DNA of 64,000 nucleotides from Rudaea cellulosilytica DSM 22992 (GCF_000378125.1 NZ_KB899242.1:124001-188000); one strand, 5' to 3'. Numbered from the stretch's first letter, positions 38,655 through 48,116 are shown. The notes: generated from the letters alone by a model not told the origin. Numbers and translations are program-made.

Positions 38655-39896
38655 TCAAGCCCAACCGGGCAAAGCCAGTACTTCGACCACGGTTCCGACA
38701 GCGTATTCCTGCGCGGTCTCCGGCAGCATGATCAAGGCATCGGCTTCGGCAACTCCGCGCAGTTGCCCCGAGCCTTGTTTCTGCAAAGGCGTCGCATGCA
38801 GCGATCCGGACTCGTCGCAGATCAGCACGGCGCGCAGGAATTCGACGCGAGTGTGTGCCTTGCGCACCGGTTTGGCGAGGCGCGCGCGCAGCGTCATGCT
38901 ATGTGTTCGGCGACGCGTCATTACATCCAGCGCCGGACGGACGAGGGCAAGAAACGTCGCGACTCCCGATACCGGGTTGCCCGGCAGCGAGAACACCAGC
39001 GTCCGCCCGATGCCGCCGAACAGGAACGGCATGCCCGGCTTGATCCGCACCTTCCACAGATGCACGCGCCCGACCTCCGCGAGCAGCCGCGGCAGGTAAT
39101 CAGCCTCGCCGGCGGAAACGCCGCCGCTCGAAACCACGATATCGGCGTCATCGGCCGCGCGAGCCAGTGCTTCGCGCAGCGCAGACGGATCGTCGCGCAG
39201 GCGTTCGTGGCGCGCGAGTTCGACGCCATGCTGTTCGAGCAGCGCGCCCAGGCTGTAGCGGTTGGAGTCGTGGATCTGTCCGTAGCCCAACACGCGGCCC
39301 GGCGCGACGAGTTCATCGCCCGTGGTCAGCAGTACCGCGCGCGGCCTGCGCACCACCGCGACACGGCTGTGGCCAAACGAAGCAAGCACGCCGAGTTGCG
39401 CCGGCGTCAGCTCCGTACCCGCGTTCAGCGCAAGATCACCGCTGCGATAATCCTCGCCGGCCGGGCGCATGTTCGCGCCGGGTCGAGTTGCCGCCGCGAT
39501 CACGATCACGTCGCCATCGATGCGCGAATCTTCCTTCATTACGACCGTATCCGCGCCTTCGGGCAACGGCGCGCCCGTGGTGATGCGCACGCAGGTATTC
39601 GGCTCAACCCGCGGAATCTCGGTGCCGCCGGCGAGGATCGTGCCGATCAAGCGCAGCGGGGTTTCCGCATCCGCGACAAGATCCGCGCCGCGCAGTGCGT
39701 AGCCATCCATCGCCGAGTTGGCGAAGCCCGGCACGTCGAATGGCGCGACAACGTCGTCGGCCAGCACGCGACCCAGCGCCGATTCGAGTGCAATCGATTC
39801 GTTGCCGACGATATGGTCAGCGGCGATTGAGGTGATGCGCGCGCGCGCATCGGCCAGACTCAGGCCGGTTGCAAATGCCGGTGCGTCAGCGTGCAT
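38655..39896 (-). CDS. moeA: Molybdopterin molybdenumtransferase MoeA
   Basis: Inserts molybdate into adenylylated molybdopterin. The 413-residue product has the four-domain MoeA layout: VVAPFDVPGFANSAMDGYALR near the start, RITTGAPLPEGADTVVMKE, ALLEQHGVELARHERLRDD, VVSSGGVSAGEADYL and FSLPGNPVSGVATFLALVRP. It starts at 39896 and its coding region overlaps the mobA stop by 11 bases. An open frame extends upstream through mobA, but that part is not homologous. Confidence 0.96.
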   Translation of the reverse strand: MHADAPAFATGLSLADARARITSIAADHIVGNESIALESALGRVLADDVVAPFDVPGFANSAMDGYALRGADLVADAETPLRLIGTILAGGTEIPRVEPNTCVRITTGAPLPEGADTVVMKEDSRIDGDVIVIAAATRPGANMRPAGEDYRSGDLALNAGTELTPAQLGVLASFGHSRVAVVRRPRAVLLTTGDELVAPGRVLGYGQIHDSNRYSLGALLEQHGVELARHERLRDDPSALREALARAADDADIVVSSGGVSAGEADYLPRLLAEVGRVHLWKVRIKPGMPFLFGGIGRTLVFSLPGNPVSGVATFLALVRPALDVMTRRRTHSMTLRARLAKPVRKAHTRVEFLRAVLICDESGSLHATPLQKQGSGQLRGVAEADALIMLPETAQEYAVGTVVEVLALPGWA

Positions 39897-40479
39897 GCCT
39901 TGTTTCCCACTCGCGGAATTCCTCCAGTGTATTGAGATTCGCGAAGCACTGCGCTTGATCGGAGAAATCCACCTCGAGCGTACCGATTCCGTCCTGCCAG
40001 CGATACACCGGCAAGTCGTCTTCGAGCGCCTGCGCAGCGGCTTGGGCCAGACCGCTGCGATACAGCGCGAACAAGGGTTGACGGCGCACCCCGTCGTGGG
40101 CGACCGCCGCATCGGCGCGCTCGGCTGTCGCCGCTGCATGCAGGCGCCCGGCGAGGTCGCGCGGAGGGCTCGGCGCGTCGACCGGCACGGTCAGCAGCCA
40201 GTCCGCGGCGTTGTGAGCGAGCGCATTCGCGATACCTGCCAACGGGCCGTGGAATCCCTGCCCGGCATCGGCCAGAACTTTGCCAAAGCGCGCGTATTCG
40301 TCGGCGTGGCGGTTGGCGCAAATCAGGATGGAACCAACCTGCGCTTTCAGGACGCCAACGACGCGTTCGATCAGCGACTTGCCGGCGAGCGGCAGCAGTC
40401 CTTTATCATTGCCGCCGACTCGGCGTCCTTCGCCACCGGCGAGAATCGCCACTGCAATATCCGGCCGAGCGTGCGGCAT
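39886..40479 (-). CDS. mobA: Molybdenum cofactor guanylyltransferase MobA
   Basis: Attaches GMP to the molybdenum cofactor for DMSO-reductase-family enzymes. The 197-residue protein has the N-terminal LAGGEGRRVGGNDKGLLPL nucleotide motif, LICANRHADEYARFGK, GFHGPLAGIANAL, TVPVDAPSPP and the QPLFALYR block. The ATG at 40479 follows GAGG; a GTG at 40488 is possible. First gene of mobA-moeA-moeB, with about 85 bases before der. Confidence 0.93.
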   Translation of the reverse strand: MPHARPDIAVAILAGGEGRRVGGNDKGLLPLAGKSLIERVVGVLKAQVGSILICANRHADEYARFGKVLADAGQGFHGPLAGIANALAHNAADWLLTVPVDAPSPPRDLAGRLHAAATAERADAAVAHDGVRRQPLFALYRSGLAQAAAQALEDDLPVYRWQDGIGTLEVDFSDQAQCFANLNTLEEFREWETRHAR

Positions 40480-40564
40480 CTCAATCACCTCTCATTCCGC
40501 GGCATTGAGCGACCCGCAGGATCGACTCGAACGGCGCGAGTTAGTCCGGCGCGAAGCGTCCGGA

Positions 40565-41965
40565 TTAACGCTTCTTCGCGTTGCGAATCATGCGCTGGCG
40601 CTTGCGCAACTGGCCCTCGGTCAGCACATTCTTGCGGCCGGCGAACGGGTTGACCGTTTCCTTGAACGCGATGCGAATCGGCGTGCCTTCGAGCTTGAAG
40701 CGCTTGCGGAAGAAATTTTCGAGATAGCGCTGGTAGCCCTCGGCGATGTGGCGCGTGCGGCTGCCATGGATGACGATCGTCGGTGGATTGGTCCCGCCCG
40801 GATGGGCGAAGCGCAGCTTCGGTGCGTGGCCGCGCACGAGCGGCGGCTGGTAGCCTTCGTAGGCCTGCTCCAGCGCCTTGGTCAACTCAGATGAGCCGAA
40901 CTCGCGCGTCGCCGACTTGTGCGCGCGCACGATCGCCCTCATCAGTTCGGCGAGCCCCGATCCGTGCAACCCGGAGATGAAGACCGGTTTGACGAACGGT
41001 ACGAAGTCGAGTCGGCGTTCGAGCGAGTTGCGGCACTGCTCGCGCTCGTAAGTCGAGAGCCCGTCCCATTTGTTCGCGGCAACGACGAGCGCACGGCCTT
41101 CGTCGAGTACGTGGCCGATCAGGGTCGCGTCCTGTTCGGACACGCCCTCCTTCGCATCGAGCATGAGCACGACGACGTTGGCGGCGGCGATCGACTGCAG
41201 CGTCTTGATGACCGAGAACTTCTCGACCGCCTCTTCGACACGCGCGCGGCGGCGCACGCCTGCGGTGTCGATCAAAGTATATTTTTTTCCGTCGCGCTCG
41301 AGCGGTACGCGGATCGAGTCGCGCGTGGTGCCGGCGATGTCGGAGACGACGACGCGGTCCTCGCCGAGCAGGCGGTTGACCAGCGTGGACTTGCCGACAT
41401 TCGGCCGGCCGACGATGGCGACGCGGATACCTTCGTCGGTCGGGTCGGCCGCCTCCAGCGCGTTCGCATCGACCGCTGGCAGGTGCGCTCCTACCGCCTC
41501 CAGCAGTTCGCTGAGGCCACGGCTGTGTGCGGACGAGGTCAACACGGGTTCGGCGAAGCCGAATGAGGCGAATTCGCTGCGCGCGTTGCCTTCGTCGACA
41601 CCGTCAATCTTGTTGACGATCAGCAGCAGCGGCTTGTCGTGCTTGCGCAGACGCCCGAGGATATTGCGGTCCTGCGGCAACACGCCGTCACGCGCATCGA
41701 CGACGAGGGCGACGATGTCGGCCTCGTCGATCGCGAGTTCGGCCTGGTGCGCGGTCAGCGCGTCAATGCCCTCTTTCTCACCCGACAGGCCGCCAGTATC
41801 GACGACGACGAACTCACGCTCGCCGAGACGGCAGATGCCGTAGTGGCGGTCGCGGGTCAGCCCGGGCAGATCGTGCACGAGGGCGTCACGCGTGCGCGTG
41901 AGCACGTTGAACAGCGTGGATTTGCCGACATTGGGCCGGCCGACGAGCGCGACGACGGGAAGCAT
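40565..41965 (-). CDS. der: Ribosome biogenesis GTPase Der (EngA)
   Basis: An essential GTPase with two tandem G domains needed for 50S subunit maturation. Both [10 protein letters not shown]-loops are present (residues about 8 and 183), with DTGG and DTAG switch-region motifs, NKID and NKWD specificity motifs, and the C-terminal KH-like domain ending [24 protein letters not shown] in part. The 466-residue length is standard. The frame extends to 42031 but only into the intergenic repeat. It follows bamB in the same direction, as in E. coli. Confidence 0.97.
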   Translation of the reverse strand: MLPVVALVGRPNVGKSTLFNVLTRTRDALVHDLPGLTRDRHYGICRLGEREFVVVDTGGLSGEKEGIDALTAHQAELAIDEADIVALVVDARDGVLPQDRNILGRLRKHDKPLLLIVNKIDGVDEGNARSEFASFGFAEPVLTSSAHSRGLSELLEAVGAHLPAVDANALEAADPTDEGIRVAIVGRPNVGKSTLVNRLLGEDRVVVSDIAGTTRDSIRVPLERDGKKYTLIDTAGVRRRARVEEAVEKFSVIKTLQSIAAANVVVLMLDAKEGVSEQDATLIGHVLDEGRALVVAANKWDGLSTYEREQCRNSLERRLDFVPFVKPVFISGLHGSGLAELMRAIVRAHKSATREFGSSELTKALEQAYEGYQPPLVRGHAPKLRFAHPGGTNPPTIVIHGSRTRHIAEGYQRYLENFFRKRFKLEGTPIRIAFKETVNPFAGRKNVLTEGQLRKRQRMIRNAKKR

Positions 41966-42017
41966 ACGCAGAGTATCGCTGAATTGTGCGGCGCCGACGA
42001 CTGCGGCGACGCTATGA

Positions 42018-42124
42018 GCCCTCCCCCTCAAGGGGAGGGTTGGTTGGGGATGGTTTGATTCCCCTCATCCGCGCGCATCGAACACCCCCCCTCCAGCCTC
42101 CTCCTTAGGAGGGGAGGCTAAAGC
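42018..42124. repeat. GC-rich intergenic repeat between bamB and der
   Basis: This gap contains CCCTCCCCCTCAAGGGGAGGG, TTGGTTGGGGATGG, CCCCTCATCCGCGCG and CCTCCTTAGGAGGGG, i.e. short palindromes of C/G runs like those between guaB and guaA (28271-28392). The two are of one general type but not copies in detail. No terminator or other signal is clear. Confidence 0.55.
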
Positions 42125-42142
42125 GGGCGGTTCTGCCACGCG

Positions 42143-43384
42143 CTACTTGCTGCTACCGCCGACGCGGTAGGCGGCGATGTCGCCGTAGATCGTCTCGACG
42201 TAGACCATGTCACCGACGACGACCGGCGCGGATTTGATCGGCGCTTTCGAGATGCGCTCGCGCGCGAGCAGCTTGCCGTCATTGATCGACAGCCAATGCA
42301 CCCAGCCTTCGAGGTCGCCGACGACGACTGCATCGCCCTGCACTGCCGGCTCGCCGAGCCACCGGTACTTGAGCGCATCCTGCTTCCACTGCGAGCTGCC
42401 ACTGCGCAGGTCGAGCGCATAGACGTTGGCGTCGGCATCGGTCAGGTATACCTGGCTCGCCGACAGGGCCAAGCCGGCATAGGCGCCAAGCTCGTGCGTC
42501 CATACCGGGCGCCCGGTCTGCGCGGACAGTGCCTGGGTCTGGCCCTTGTAGCCGACCGCATACACGACGTTGTCGGCGACGGCGATCTCGCCGTCGACAT
42601 CCTGCAGGCGGTCGATTTCCGTACGCCCCTCGCCGGGCGACAGCACCTGCTCCCAGAGCACCACGCCGTCGCTGGCACGCAGCGCGATGACCTTGCCGTT
42701 GTCTTCGCCCGCATAGACGACGCCGTCGGCGAACACCGGCGCACTGTTGCCGCGCAGGCTCAGCAGCGGCACGGTGGCGCGGTCATAAACCCATTTGCGC
42801 GTGCCATCGCCACGATCGAGACCGACGATATGGCCGTCGTTGGTGCGCACGTAGACCATGCCGCCACCGATTGCAGGCGCCGAGATCACCTCGGAAGTCA
42901 ACTGGGTGTTCCAGCGCTCCGCGCCGTCGCCGGCATTGAATGCCTGCACCGTGCCTTCGAGTGTGCCGACGACGACGAGATCGCCGTCCACGCTCGGACC
43001 GCCACCCCAGCGTACCGAATTCGGCCCGCGGTGGATGAGGAAGCCGCGGCGACCGCCGAGATGTTTGCTCCAAAGCGTCTTGCCGGTTGCCGCATCGTAG
43101 GCCTCGACCGCGCCGGTCGTGCTCGCCGCAAACAGCTTACCGTCGGCGTAAGCGGGGCGCGCGCTGGCACCGGTCTTTTCCGCACCCTTGCCTACGCGTT
43201 CGCCCCAGACTTTCTGCACCGAGATGCTCGGCGTGAAGTTCTCGGCCAACGGCGTCGGCGGCTCGATGTTTTCTTTTTTCGTGTCGTTGAACCAGCCCTT
43301 GATCGTGCCGCAACCGGCCATGGCCGTGGCGAGCAGGACGAGACTTGCGCCGCGCAGGCGCGATGCGGTGAGGATCGCACTCAT
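42143..43384 (-). CDS. bamB: Outer-membrane assembly lipoprotein BamB
   Basis: A 413-residue PQQ-type eight-bladed propeller lipoprotein that supports BamA in folding outer-membrane proteins. A lipobox gives Cys25 (TAMAGC). Blades repeat as GKLFAASTTGAVEAYDAATGKTLW, GDLVVVGTLEGTVQAFNAGD, GMVYVRTNDGHIVGLDRGD, GVVYAGEDNGKVIALRASDG and GDAVVVGDLEGWVHWLSIND in part. Its start overlaps the yfgM stop (ATGA 43381-43384), matching the usual yfgM-bamB-der order. Confidence 0.96.
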   Translation of the reverse strand: MSAILTASRLRGASLVLLATAMAGCGTIKGWFNDTKKENIEPPTPLAENFTPSISVQKVWGERVGKGAEKTGASARPAYADGKLFAASTTGAVEAYDAATGKTLWSKHLGGRRGFLIHRGPNSVRWGGGPSVDGDLVVVGTLEGTVQAFNAGDGAERWNTQLTSEVISAPAIGGGMVYVRTNDGHIVGLDRGDGTRKWVYDRATVPLLSLRGNSAPVFADGVVYAGEDNGKVIALRASDGVVLWEQVLSPGEGRTEIDRLQDVDGEIAVADNVVYAVGYKGQTQALSAQTGRPVWTHELGAYAGLALSASQVYLTDADANVYALDLRSGSSQWKQDALKYRWLGEPAVQGDAVVVGDLEGWVHWLSINDGKLLARERISKAPIKSAPVVVGDMVYVETIYGDIAAYRVGGSSK

Positions 43385-44070
43385 GAGTTCTTCTTCTCCG
43401 CGTCGGCCTTGGCGGGTGCGGGCGCGGCCGCAGTGGCGGCGGCACCGAGGTCAGACAGCTTCATTTCGATGAAACCGCGGTTCGGTGCACCGGGCTCGAG
43501 CTTGGCCAGCGCGTCGGCGTAGGCACCGCGCGCGTCGTCCTTGCGACCGAGCGCAACGAGCGCATCGCCGCGCAATTCGGCTGCAGCCGCGTCGAAACCG
43601 TTCTTCGGCAGCTTGTCGAGGAAATCGAGCGATTCCTGTGCCTTGCCGCGAGCGAGCTGCACGCGCACGAGATTGACGCCGACTGCCGTCTTGAGCGCAT
43701 CGATACTCGCATGCTGCCAAGCCCAATCGAGCGAGGTCCAAGCGCCATCGGCGTCGCCCTTCTGCGTTGCGATCTCGGCTTCGCGCATCGCCGCAAACAC
43801 GGCATACGGAGTGTCGGCGTAGTCGGACTTGAGCTTGGCCGCGATCGCCTTGGCCGCGTCGTAATCTTTTTTCGTCATGTCGGCGCCGAGCGTGTCGTAC
43901 TGCACGGCCGCGTCCATGTCGCGGCTGGCGCGATGCGTGCGCCATTGTTGCCAGCCGAACAACAGAACCAGACCGAGGCCAATGCCGATCACGATCGACA
44001 GCCAATTCTCACGTACCCATTTGCGGACGAGTTCACCTTGCTCGTGTTCGTCCAAGACATCAAATGCCAT
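43381..44070 (-). CDS. yfgM: YfgM-family membrane-anchored TPR protein
   Basis: The 229-residue product has a short cytoplasmic N-terminus (MAFDVLDEHEQGELVRKW), one membrane segment (about residues 21-39, WLSIVIGIGLGLVLLFGW) and a periplasmic helical part with TPR-like repeats. YfgM associates with the SecYEG translocon and the chaperone PpiD. The ends with Ala/Pro-rich tail are low complexity. I start at 44070; the open frame to 44121 has no support. It is coupled to bamB. In E. coli hisS lies directly upstream; here a 148-base gap and rodZ do. Confidence 0.93.
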   Translation of the reverse strand: MAFDVLDEHEQGELVRKWVRENWLSIVIGIGLGLVLLFGWQQWRTHRASRDMDAAVQYDTLGADMTKKDYDAAKAIAAKLKSDYADTPYAVFAAMREAEIATQKGDADGAWTSLDWAWQHASIDALKTAVGVNLVRVQLARGKAQESLDFLDKLPKNGFDAAAAELRGDALVALGRKDDARGAYADALAKLEPGAPNRGFIEMKLSDLGAAATAAAPAPAKADAEKKNS

Positions 44071-44218
44071 GCTGCGGATTACCTTTGCGAAAAGTTGCCG
44101 TATGCGCCGCACCGGCCGCATCGGACCGGGGCACGCGAGAGCGCGTAGGGTAGCAGGAACGACCGGTCGATGCGCCGCCGCGCGCCGCCCCGTTCAGGGG
44201 GCGGTTTGCCAGACCGAA

Positions 44219-45355
44219 TCAGCCGTTGTGCGCTTCCGCTGTCGCTGCGGCAATCGACTTGCTGCCGGCGGCGAGCTTGAAGCGCGCGACGTTGCCGCGA
44301 TTGTACGGCGCGATGTCCTGCGCTTGGCCGTCGATCTCGACCTTGGCGCCGCCGGTGTTGCCGAGCAGGATCGTCAGCGATTTGTCCGCAGCGTATTCCT
44401 TCACCGTGCCTGCGGGCAGGGTCGAATATTCCAGGCGTCGGCCTTCGACGTCGACGATTTCGACCCAGCTCGCCTCGCTCAGACTGAGACGCAACTGGCC
44501 AACACCGGTGGCGGTCGTCGCCGGTTTCGCCGAGTCGGCAGGCGGCGCATTCGGGACCATAGTGAACGAGGCCATCAGCGGCGAATCGTGGTTCGGTGCT
44601 GAAGGGGCTGCCGCAGTCGCAGCTTGCTTGTCTGTGGCAGACGGCGTTGCCGCGGATTGCACCGGTGGCGTGGCGACATCGCCTTCGCTCGATGCTACTG
44701 CGGGCACGGGCGAGTCGAGCGGAGTCAGCTTCGAGCCGACATTTCCGCCCATGTTCATCGCGAACATCACCAGCGGTATGAAAATCACACCAGTGAGAAC
44801 GAGATAGAGCGCCGAACCGGAATACCGCTCGACCAGGTAGCGCGAGTGCGAGATCTGGCCGGTCGCGACGAGCTCGGGTGGCGGAGGCGCCTTGGCGCGC
44901 AGGAATTCTTCCACTGCGATGACCGGCACGCCGACGAGGCGTGCGTAGTTCATCAAATAGCCGCGCAAATACACCCCTTGACCGATGCGGTCGTATTGTT
45001 CGGTCTCGATCCATTGGACGATATGCAGCGGCAGGCGCAGCTTGGTGGCTACCGCGGCGCTGTTCCAACCGTGCGCATCACGCGCGGCGGCGAGGCGCTG
45101 GGCGAAGGATTCGGGAAACAGCGTGACTTCGTCGGGCAGTGCTTGATCCTGTGCCTGCGCCGCTGTCGCGGCTTCAGTCGCCGCATCTTCCAATGCCGCG
45201 GATGCTTCCACGGGAACCACGCCAGGCGCGTGCGCCGTTTCGAAAAAAGCCATCTGCTCAGTCCCCTGGTTTCCGGTCACCGGCTTCGCATCGGCCGGAT
45301 CGCGGTGCGGATCGGCCTTGGGCGCGGTTGGTGATGAATTTTCGCTCTGGTTCAT
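44219..45355 (-). CDS. rodZ: Cytoskeletal protein RodZ
   Basis: The 378-residue protein links MreB to the inner membrane and keeps rod shape. After an unusually long, Ala/Pro-rich N-terminus of about 75 residues it has a helix-turn-helix domain (residues about 80-150, FAQRLAAARDAHGWNSAAVA), a membrane segment near residue 185 (ALYLVLTGVIFIPLVMFAM), a low-complexity Ala/Pro/Thr linker and the C-terminal DUF4115 domain (LRLSLSEASWVEIVDVEGRR). It begins 5 bases after the pilW stop. Downstream, 148 bases separate it from yfgM; ispG and hisS, which lie here in E. coli, are absent. Confidence 0.92.
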   Translation of the reverse strand: MNQSENSSPTAPKADPHRDPADAKPVTGNQGTEQMAFFETAHAPGVVPVEASAALEDAATEAATAAQAQDQALPDEVTLFPESFAQRLAAARDAHGWNSAAVATKLRLPLHIVQWIETEQYDRIGQGVYLRGYLMNYARLVGVPVIAVEEFLRAKAPPPPELVATGQISHSRYLVERYSGSALYLVLTGVIFIPLVMFAMNMGGNVGSKLTPLDSPVPAVASSEGDVATPPVQSAATPSATDKQAATAAAPSAPNHDSPLMASFTMVPNAPPADSAKPATTATGVGQLRLSLSEASWVEIVDVEGRRLEYSTLPAGTVKEYAADKSLTILLGNTGGAKVEIDGQAQDIAPYNRGNVARFKLAAGSKSIAAATAEAHNG

Positions 45356-45360
45356 GACAG

Positions 45361-46179
45361 TTACGACGACGGCGGGGATTGTAGGGTGCGTGCCTGTTCC
45401 GAATCTGGGAACTGGTCGCGCAAACGCTGCGCATAATCTCGCGCGGCATCGGCATGGCCCAATTTGACTTCGATGTTGCGCGCCAGCAGCAGCGCGTCCG
45501 GGTTGGGCTGACCCAGCGCATCGTAGCGTTGCACGAAGGCGCGCGCCTTGAAGAAATCGTTCTTCCGGTACAGCACGCTGGCAAGCTGAAACAGTGCCTG
45601 AGCATTGTTCGGCTCGAATGCGAGCGCGTTGCGGAAGTCCGCCTCGGCCTGATCGAGCGAACCCTTGCCGAGCAATTCACAGGTGCCGGCATTCGTATAT
45701 GCCGAAGCCTTGGCGGCATAGAAACCGTCCGCGAAAGCAGCACCGAAATACTTGCGCGCCTCGGCATACTGGCCGAGCTTGCACAGGTACATGCCGTAGT
45801 TGTTGTTCTCGGCGCCGGCCTTCGGCGCGAGCAACGCGGCATCGCGGTAGTGTTGCAAGGCCTGGCCGGAATCACCGACGCGGTCGTAGAGCGTGGCAAG
45901 CAAGGTGTGCGCATCCACGCTCTTCGGATCGTAGTTCAGCGCCTTGAGCAGATTGTCCTTGGCCAGTTCGAGCTTGCCCAGCTCCATGTATTTCTGCCCG
46001 AGCTGAAGAAAAGGCCGCGCCCGGTCGGCGGGCGTTTCCTGCGATCTCAGGCTCGATTTCTGACTCTCGACCGTGACCGGACGGATGCTGTCCCCATGAC
46101 TGCATGCCGAAAGGAGGCACACCGTAACCACCGCCAGCGCGGGCAGCGAAAGCCGCACCAGCGAGCGGTCAAGCTGCAT
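45361..46179 (-). CDS. pilW: Type IV pilus biogenesis lipoprotein PilW/PilF
   Basis: The 272-residue product is a lipoprotein (lipobox LLSAC, Cys26) with six TPR repeats, e.g. [36 protein letters not shown] and [20 protein letters not shown]. Homologues (PilF of Pseudomonas, PilW of Neisseria) pilot the PilQ secretin to the outer membrane. It is placed between rlmN and rodZ, the usual site in Xanthomonadales and pseudomonads. Its start overlaps the rlmN coding end by 11 bases. Confidence 0.93.
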   Translation of the reverse strand: MQLDRSLVRLSLPALAVVTVCLLSACSHGDSIRPVTVESQKSSLRSQETPADRARPFLQLGQKYMELGKLELAKDNLLKALNYDPKSVDAHTLLATLYDRVGDSGQALQHYRDAALLAPKAGAENNNYGMYLCKLGQYAEARKYFGAAFADGFYAAKASAYTNAGTCELLGKGSLDQAEADFRNALAFEPNNAQALFQLASVLYRKNDFFKARAFVQRYDALGQPNPDALLLARNIEVKLGHADAARDYAQRLRDQFPDSEQARTLQSPPSS

Positions 46180-47281
46180 GCAGTACTCCGGCTTCGATAC
46201 GGCGCTGGAATTCGGCGCTGCGTCGAGTACGGTCGAGCACCTGCCCTTTCAACTGCCCGCAGGCCGCGTCGATGTCGTCGCCACGCGTGCGGCGCACCAT
46301 CGTCAGTACGTCGTTGTCGAGCAGGATTTTCTGGAAATCGCGGATCGTGGATTCCTCGGAACGCTCGAAACGCGTACCGGTGAACGTGTTGAACGGAATC
46401 AGGTTGACCTTGCCCGGCACCTTGCGCATCAGTTTGACCAGCTGGCGCGCGTGCTCGGGTTTGTCATTGACGCCCTTGAGCATCGTGTATTCGAACGTGA
46501 TCGTCGTGCGCGGCTTGCGCGCGGCGTAGCGCTGGCAGGCGGCGAGCAGTTCGGCGATCGGGTATTTCTTGTTGAGCGGCACGAGCTCGGTACGCAGCTC
46601 GTCGTTCGGCGCGTGCAGCGAGACGGCGAGAGAGACGTCGGCGACTTCGCCGAGCTTGTCGATCATCGGCACGAGGCCGGCGGTCGACAGCGTCACGCGC
46701 TTGTTGGCGAGACCAAGGCCGAGGTCGTCGCGCATGATCGACATCGCGCGCACGACGTTGTCGAAATTGAGCAGCGGCTCGCCCATGCCCATCATGACGA
46801 CGTTGGTGAGCTTGCGCTGCTGATGCGGCACGTTGCCGAGATGCTTCGCCGCAGTCCACACCTGGCCGATGATTTCGCTCGTGGCGAGGTTGCGGTTGAA
46901 ACCCTGTGTCGCGGTCGAGCAGAACTGGCAGTTCAGACCGCAGCCGACCTGCGAGGACACGCACAGCGTGCCGCGCGTCGCTTCGGGAATGAACACCGCT
47001 TCGATTGCGTTGCCGCCGTCCATGCCGAGCAGCCATTTGTAAGTCGCATCGGCGGCCTGCTTCTCGAACAACACTTTCGGCGGCGCGATTTCGCACGCCA
47101 TCTCGAGCTTGTCACGCAGCGCCTTGCCGACATCGGTCATCTGCTCGAACGAGGTCGCGTGGCGATGGTAGATCCACTTCATCACCTGCTCGGCGCGATA
47201 CGGCTTCTCGCCAAGTTGCGCGAACAGGTCGCGCAGGCCCTGGCGGTCGTAGTCGAACAGGTTGGCTTTGTTGGATTCCAC
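46169..47281 (-). CDS. rlmN: Dual-specificity 23S rRNA/tRNA methyltransferase RlmN
   Basis: A radical-SAM enzyme that methylates C2 of A2503 in 23S rRNA and A37 of some tRNAs. The 370-residue protein has the CxxxCxxC cluster ([15 protein letters not shown]), [35 protein letters not shown] and a C-terminal DAACGQLKG with the methyl-accepting Cys. The start is uncertain: I use the GTG at 47281 although no ribosome binding site is seen; a TTG 11 codons upstream is another option, though it lies in the repeat element. Upstream frame extension runs through ndk and is not real. Confidence 0.93.
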   Translation of the reverse strand: MESNKANLFDYDRQGLRDLFAQLGEKPYRAEQVMKWIYHRHATSFEQMTDVGKALRDKLEMACEIAPPKVLFEKQAADATYKWLLGMDGGNAIEAVFIPEATRGTLCVSSQVGCGLNCQFCSTATQGFNRNLATSEIIGQVWTAAKHLGNVPHQQRKLTNVVMMGMGEPLLNFDNVVRAMSIMRDDLGLGLANKRVTLSTAGLVPMIDKLGEVADVSLAVSLHAPNDELRTELVPLNKKYPIAELLAACQRYAARKPRTTITFEYTMLKGVNDKPEHARQLVKLMRKVPGKVNLIPFNTFTGTRFERSEESTIRDFQKILLDNDVLTMVRRTRGDDIDAACGQLKGQVLDRTRRSAEFQRRIEAGVLHAA

Positions 47282-47301
47282 GGCTAGTCGGTTAGAAGAA
47301 C

Positions 47302-47366
47302 GCTTTTGTTGAAGAGTGCGGCTATGGATGGCCGCTTTTTGACTTTTGCGTTCAGGGACGAACGCA
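47302..47366 (-). repeat. Double-hairpin intergenic repeat, copy 2 (ndk-rlmN gap)
   Basis: On the reverse strand this reads TGCGTTC-GTCCCT-GAACGCA (perfect 7-bp stem, 47366-47347), then AAAGTCAAAAAGC, a second hairpin GCGGC-CATCCATA-GCCGC, GCACT and TCAACAAAAGC. It parallels copy 1 at 1505-1570 block by block, with stems altered but still paired. On the forward strand the second hairpin is followed by TTTTTGACTTTT and looks like a terminator facing away from the genes. Confidence 0.7.
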
Positions 47367-47367
47367 A

Positions 47368-47793
47368 TTACCTCGTCGCGATCTCCGTGCCGGCGAAGAA
47401 ATAGGCGATTTCCTGCGCCGCTGTTTCCGGCGCATCGGAACCATGCACCGCGTTCGCATCGATCGACTGCGCGAAGTCCGCGCGGATCGTGCCGCGCGCG
47501 GCCTTCTTCGGATCGGTGGCGCCCATGAGGTCGCGGTTCTTGAGAATCGCGCCCTCGCCTTCCAACGCCTGGATCATCACCGGACCCGAGATCATGAATT
47601 CGACCAGCGCCTTGAAGAACGGGCGCTCCTTGTGCACCGCGTAGAAGCCTTCGGCCTCGGCACGCGAGAGTTGCTTGTACTTGGCAGCGACGATCTTGAG
47701 GCCGGCCTTTTCGAAGCGGGAATAGATTTCGCCGATGACGTTCTTGGCGACCGCGTCGGGCTTGATGATGGAAAGGGTGCGCTCCAGCGCCAT
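47368..47793 (-). CDS. ndk: Nucleoside diphosphate kinase
   Basis: Balances nucleoside triphosphate pools by transferring the ATP gamma-phosphate to NDPs. The 141-residue product has [36 protein letters not shown] and the active-site [16 protein letters not shown] with the phospho-accepting His. I start at 47793, the ATG after GGAG; the frame is open upstream. It is the first gene of the rlmN-pilW-rodZ run, an order shared with E. coli. A possible -10 TATAGA lies about 115 bases upstream. Confidence 0.97.
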   Translation of the reverse strand: MALERTLSIIKPDAVAKNVIGEIYSRFEKAGLKIVAAKYKQLSRAEAEGFYAVHKERPFFKALVEFMISGPVMIQALEGEGAILKNRDLMGATDPKKAARGTIRADFAQSIDANAVHGSDAPETAAQEIAYFFAGTEIATR

Positions 47794-48009
47794 TGCTGTT
47801 GACTCCGATGTTGTGGATTTGGGGCGGGTGGTGCGGTCCACGGTCATCCCCACCGTCGAACCGGGCATACGGCAAGCCTGAGGCTGCTACCGAAAAAGCC
47901 TTTCAGATTCTATAGGATTGCGCGCGGAATTTTAAGTACCTTGACGACATCTTGCACACTTTTCCGCGAGTGCCAAATCGCTCGCACTTCCCGTCGCCAT
48001 GCTGCTGAT

Positions 48010-48038
48010 TTGACCCTCGTCCGGCCAGCCCCTAGAAT
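48010..48038 (+). promoter_or_regulatory. Promoter of the PsrA-like regulator gene
   Basis: TTGACC (48010-48015) and TAGAAT (48033-48038) are separated by exactly 17 bases, each 5/6 to the sigma-70 consensus. Transcription would begin near 48045, inside the PsrA-type box at 48040-48053. The ATG of the regulator lies about 70 bases further on. Confidence 0.8.
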
Positions 48039-48039
48039 T

Positions 48040-48053
48040 CAAACAAACGTTTG
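48040..48053 (+). promoter_or_regulatory. PsrA-type operator box (CAAAC-N4-GTTTG)
   Basis: CAAACAAACGTTTG fits the published PsrA binding pattern of Pseudomonas, G/C-AAAC-N2-4-GTTT-G/C, with N4. It also includes the perfect palindrome CAAACGTTTG (48044-48053). Lying two bases after the -10 element, over the expected transcription start, it could block RNA polymerase. Binding by the gene product is inferred, not shown. Confidence 0.7.
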
Positions 48054-48116
48054 ACAAGCGATGTCGGCAATCACGACCTCGCATCGGCGAAAGCAGCATT
48101 CGGGAGGTTGCGAGCG

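Larger units (their letters stand above)
47794..48116. other. Divergent intergenic region between ndk and the PsrA-like regulator
   Basis: 323 bases without a supported gene. On the reverse strand there is a -10-like TATAGA (47914-47909) that may serve ndk, with a poor -35. On the forward strand lies a strong promoter with an adjoining operator for the regulator gene (48010-48053). I see nothing recognisable in the rest. Confidence 0.6.
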
